From the NCBI GenBank assembly GCA_963205115.1, contig CAUJHV010000006.1:62001-126000 (forward strand): DNA of 64,000 nt, written 5' to 3'. The DNA comes from Pseudomonadota bacterium (GTDB taxonomy: Bacteria > Pseudomonadota > Gammaproteobacteria > Burkholderiales > Burkholderiaceae_C). The position numbers and the translations under genes were made by a program. Numbering within the stretch: the stretch's first letter is position 1; the number at the start of each line of letters is the position of its first letter. Under the pieces are notes generated by a model. It was not told the DNA's origin, did not search any database, and worked only from the letters and a program-made list of their open reading frames with translations. This document shows, piece by piece, positions 62,701 through 64,000 of the stretch.

Positions 62701-63329
62701 AGGCGCACTTCGGGCACCGGGTAGAGGCTGCGCTGCGAATCGGGGTCGAAGGTGCGGATCGAATCGACCTCGTCGTCGAACAGGTCCACGCGGTAGGGCA
62801 CCGGCGAGCCCATCGGGAACAGGTCGATCAGGCCGCCGCGCACGGCATATTCGCCGGGCGAGACCACCTGGCTCACGTGCTGGTAGCCGGCCAGCGTCAG
62901 CTGCGCTTTCAGCCGCGCTTCGTCCAGCCGCGTCTTCTGCTTGAACTGGAAGGTCGTGGCCGCCAGAAAGGCCGGCGGCGCCAGGCGCGTGAGCGCGGTG
63001 GTGGCCGGCAGCAGCACGACATCCAGATCACGCTGCAGCACGCGCCACAGCGTGGCCAGGCGCTCGGAGATCAGGTCCTGGTGCGGGCTGAAGCTGTCGT
63101 AGGGCAGCGTCTCCCAATCGGGGAAGACCGCCACGCGTAGATTCGGCGCGAAGAAGGGCAGTTCATCGGCCAGCCGCTGCGTATCGCCCGGATCGGCACA
63201 CACGATGGCCAGCATGCGCCGCTCCGCCGCGCGCGCCTGCGCCAGCCGCGCCAGCAGCAAGGCATCGCCAGAGCCCGTGGGCTGGGGCAGGGTGAAGCGC
63301 TTGCCGGGAGAAATCGAGGGGAGTTGCAT
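59787..63329 (-). CDS. mfd: Transcription-repair coupling factor Mfd
   Basis: 1180 residues. A UvrB-like N-terminal part (F-P-D-W-E-T-L-P-Y-D and F-D-P-D-S-Q-R-S), an RNA-polymerase-interaction domain (G-D-P-V-V-H-V-N-H-G-I-G-R-Y), and a RecG-like SF2 translocase with G-D-V-G-F-G-K-T-E (~655), D-E-E-H-R-F-G and G-R-V-G-R-S come in turn, then the TRCF domain. It removes stalled RNA polymerase at lesions and recruits UvrA. Start ATG at 63329 (M-Q-L-P-S-I); a hairpin lies in the leader. Confidence 0.97.
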   Translation of the reverse strand: MQLPSISPGKRFTLPQPTGSGDALLLARLAQARAAERRMLAIVCADPGDTQRLADELPFFAPNLRVAVFPDWETLPYDSFSPHQDLISERLATLWRVLQRDLDVVLLPATTALTRLAPPAFLAATTFQFKQKTRLDEARLKAQLTLAGYQHVSQVVSPGEYAVRGGLIDLFPMGSPVPYRVDLFDDEVDSIRTFDPDSQRSLYPVPEVRLLPGREFPMDEAARTAFRARWREKLEGDPTRSRIYKDIAQGIATAGIEYYLPLFFDRTATIFDYLDGAAESTNVAAAGAGSATRTAPEAARAALVLHGDVDAALNHFWTDTRERHRFLQHDPERPILAPEEIFLRTEDFFAATHPHATLALRGDGETAWARPLPDVSVDRGATEPMHALEKHLAQTPARVLIVAESDGRRESLLELLRDQRIEVPSVGTLEEFLASDEKVAIAAAPLAAGFHWIEPATADGSSQPLSLQFLTETELFATAPQTRRRRKQEQTSSVDALIKDLSELKIGDPVVHVNHGIGRYRGLVHIDLGEGDSEFLHLEYADKATLYVPVAQLHLIGRYTGVSAEEAPLHKLGSAQWEKAKRKAAEQVRDTAAELLNLYARRAAREGFAHRFSPHDYEAFAASFGFEETPDQRAAIHAVIQDLISPKPMDRLVCGDVGFGKTEVALRAAFVAVHGGKQVAFLAPTTLLAEQHYQTLVDRFGKWPVKIAELSRFRSPKEVKAAVEGIEDGTLDIVVGTHKLLSENVKFKRLGLLIIDEEHRFGVRHKEAMKALRAEVDVLTLTATPIPRTLGMALEGLRDLSVIATAPQRRLAIKTFVRAEGSSVIREAVLRELKRGGQVYFLHNEVETIENRRQKLTELLPEARIAIAHGQMPERELEHVMRDFVAQRFNLLLCSTIIETGIDVPTANTIVMARADKFGLAQLHQLRGRVGRSHHQAYAYLLVPDVEGLTKQAAQRLQAIQDMEELGSGFYLAMHDLEIRGAGEVLGEHQSGNMMEVGFQLYNDMLSAAVSALKAGREPDLLSPMGGLFGTATEINLHAPALLPDAYCGDVHTRLNLYKRLATVEKAEQLDALLEEITDRFGKLPPQGQTLFDTHRLRLLARSYGVQKIDAGPKLMNISFRPNPPIDSMRIIQLVQKNRAIKLAGNDKLRIDREIAEPRDRAQFVRDVLRELGPPQPPKA

Positions 63330-63682
63330 GCCGCCAGACCATGGCAAAACCCGCACCGGCAGGATGGCGGGTGCGGGCGTCTGGAGGATTCTAAGGACCG
63401 TGCCAGCGGGTCGCCTTGACCGCAGACCGAAGCCCGCGCCGCGCTGACGGCCCGGGAAGTGGTGCAGGTCCTTTGGTGCGCGGCAGGGCATGGACCGGCC
63501 TCGCAGGGAAGGGCGCCGACATCGGCGTGCTGCGCCAGATGGTGCAGGTAGGGACACGACGCCTCTTGCAGGCTCTCTTCGATGATGAGCCCTGGTCTGC
63601 ACGGACGCATCCGGCTTGCATGTGGGCGAGCTTGCCTTTCATCGAGACCTTGAGCCGTCCCGTTGCGGCATTGGGGCACCGT
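63330..63682. other. Gap between lasso-B2-like gene and mfd
   Basis: 353 bp without a convincing gene. A frame on the minus strand (63391-63798) runs through it but is Arg/Pro-rich, lacks a ribosome site and overlaps the B2-like gene. It holds a -10-like TAGAAT (63394-63389) for mfd, plus the hairpin listed next. Confidence 0.5.
63346..63377 (-). terminator. Hairpin with T-run in the mfd leader
   Basis: Minus strand: CCCGCACC (63377-63370) and GGTGCGGG (63357-63350) make an 8-bp stem with a 12-base loop, followed by TTTT (63349-63346), 17 bp before the mfd ATG. It could end transcripts from the B2-like gene or attenuate mfd. Confidence 0.55.
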
Positions 63683-64000
63683 TCACCCGGCTTTCGCCAC
63701 CGGCACCACCGCGGCCCCATACGGCCCGAACTGCTCGTGCACATCGGCCGCCTCGTGCAGCGGCTCGCCTTGGCATTCCACCCATGCGTGCGCGGCAAAG
63801 GCTTCGTCTTCGCCGCGGCGCACGCCGATGCGCAAGCGGCAGGGAATGGTCTCTTCGCTGAGAAGCCGCCACAGCACCACGCTGCGGTGCAGTCCGGCCA
63901 CGTTCAAGGGGCAGGCGGCAGCGGCATAGGCTACCAGGCGGGCCACATTTCGCGCGCGCTGCAACTGCTCGCGGGCCAGCCCGGCATCGGCCGGTGCAGG
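63683..64000 (-). CDS. Lasso-peptide-B2-like transglutaminase-fold protein (truncated by window edge)
   Basis: Only the C-terminal ~105 residues are in the window; the frame is open to 64000. It shows the pattern of lasso peptide biosynthesis B2 / Transglut_core3 proteins: C-P-L followed by L-x-R-S-V-V-L-W-R-L-L-S, then I-P-C-R-L-R-I-G-V-R-R, the catalytic-type H in A-H-A-W-V-E, G-E-P-L, and V-H-E-Q-F-G-P-Y. In lasso systems this protease cleaves the leader of the precursor peptide. Homologues also occur outside lasso clusters. The start and the genes beyond decide which it is; no precursor gene was recognised in the window. Confidence 0.7.
   Translation of the reverse strand, partial: PAPADAGLAREQLQRARNVARLVAYAAAACPLNVAGLHRSVVLWRLLSEETIPCRLRIGVRRGEDEAFAAHAWVECQGEPLHEAADVHEQFGPYGAAVVPVAKAG

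Noticed and set aside
63391..63420. Sigma-54-like TGGCACGG upstream of mfd
   Set aside because: The -12 GC element is absent at the correct spacing (TTAGA instead of TTGCA).
63391..63798. 135-codon minus-strand frame across the mfd/B2-like gap as a lasso precursor or small gene
   Set aside because: Arg/Pro-rich, no ribosome site, and it overlaps the recognised B2-like frame; no leader/core peptide pattern is evident.

Overview
The window is GC-rich chromosomal DNA from a betaproteobacterium, most likely order Burkholderiales (Comamonadaceae or the Rubrivivax/Leptothrix group). The basis is the high-GC codon use, the short H-NS paralogue ending in a Y-R-N..T-W-S-G-R-G box, a long Lys/Ala-rich sigma-70 N-terminus, a divergent tctDE/tctCBA locus, and grpE-dnaK-dnaJ behind a sigma-32-type promoter. 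No rRNA, tRNA, CRISPR array, IS element or prophage was recognised.

Region 1 (1-22666) is the accessory part. A TerB-like C-terminus and an NhaR-type LysR regulator precede, in map order, a leftward operon transcribed from 22666 to 1422: a type I secretion ABC exporter, its HlyD-type adaptor, a 155-residue orphan protein, and a 5687-residue RTX protein whose gene takes up over a quarter of the window. The first ~200 residues of the giant look like a CD38/ADP-ribosyl cyclase-type NAD-consuming domain (W123-x3-S127 and F-G-S-x-E155, aligned by eye to human CD38). A hydrophobic Gly/Ala segment, an EF-hand-like loop, a lipase-like domain lacking its nucleophile serine, two arrays of cadherin-like (He_PIG) repeats, many RTX blocks, Ig-like repeats and a C-terminal export region follow. 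The toxin-like N-terminus and the small upstream gene lie in a clearly AT-richer island (about 17690-18970). My main proposal is an exchangeable NADase toxin plus cognate immunity gene mounted on a type I secreted giant stalk.

Region 2 (23034-32524): a PA0069-type radical SAM protein sits under a near-perfect LexA box and overlaps, tail to tail, a REC-TPR response regulator that follows dnaJ. Then come dnaJ, dnaK and grpE, hslR (Hsp15), and the tctE/tctD two-component system. Region 3 (32701-35831) is the tctCBA tricarboxylate transporter, divergent from tctD.

Region 4 (35852-45251): hemH, a lone receiver and an FHA-linked adenylate cyclase form one leftward unit. Next are rpoD and dnaG (no rpsU; an H-NS gene is upstream instead), yggX and argA. 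A 31-codon ORF just downstream of rpoD ends with the last nine residues of sigma-70.

Region 5 (45356-64000) is housekeeping DNA: hrpA, a Pat-type acyl-CoA synthetase/acetyltransferase, a DUF1615 lipoprotein, a poly-Thr lipoprotein, a TrpB2-type tryptophan synthase beta chain, a c-type cytochrome, serB, a CorA-like protein, a DUF4405 membrane protein, mfd, and a truncated lasso-peptide-B2-like transglutaminase-fold protein at the right edge.
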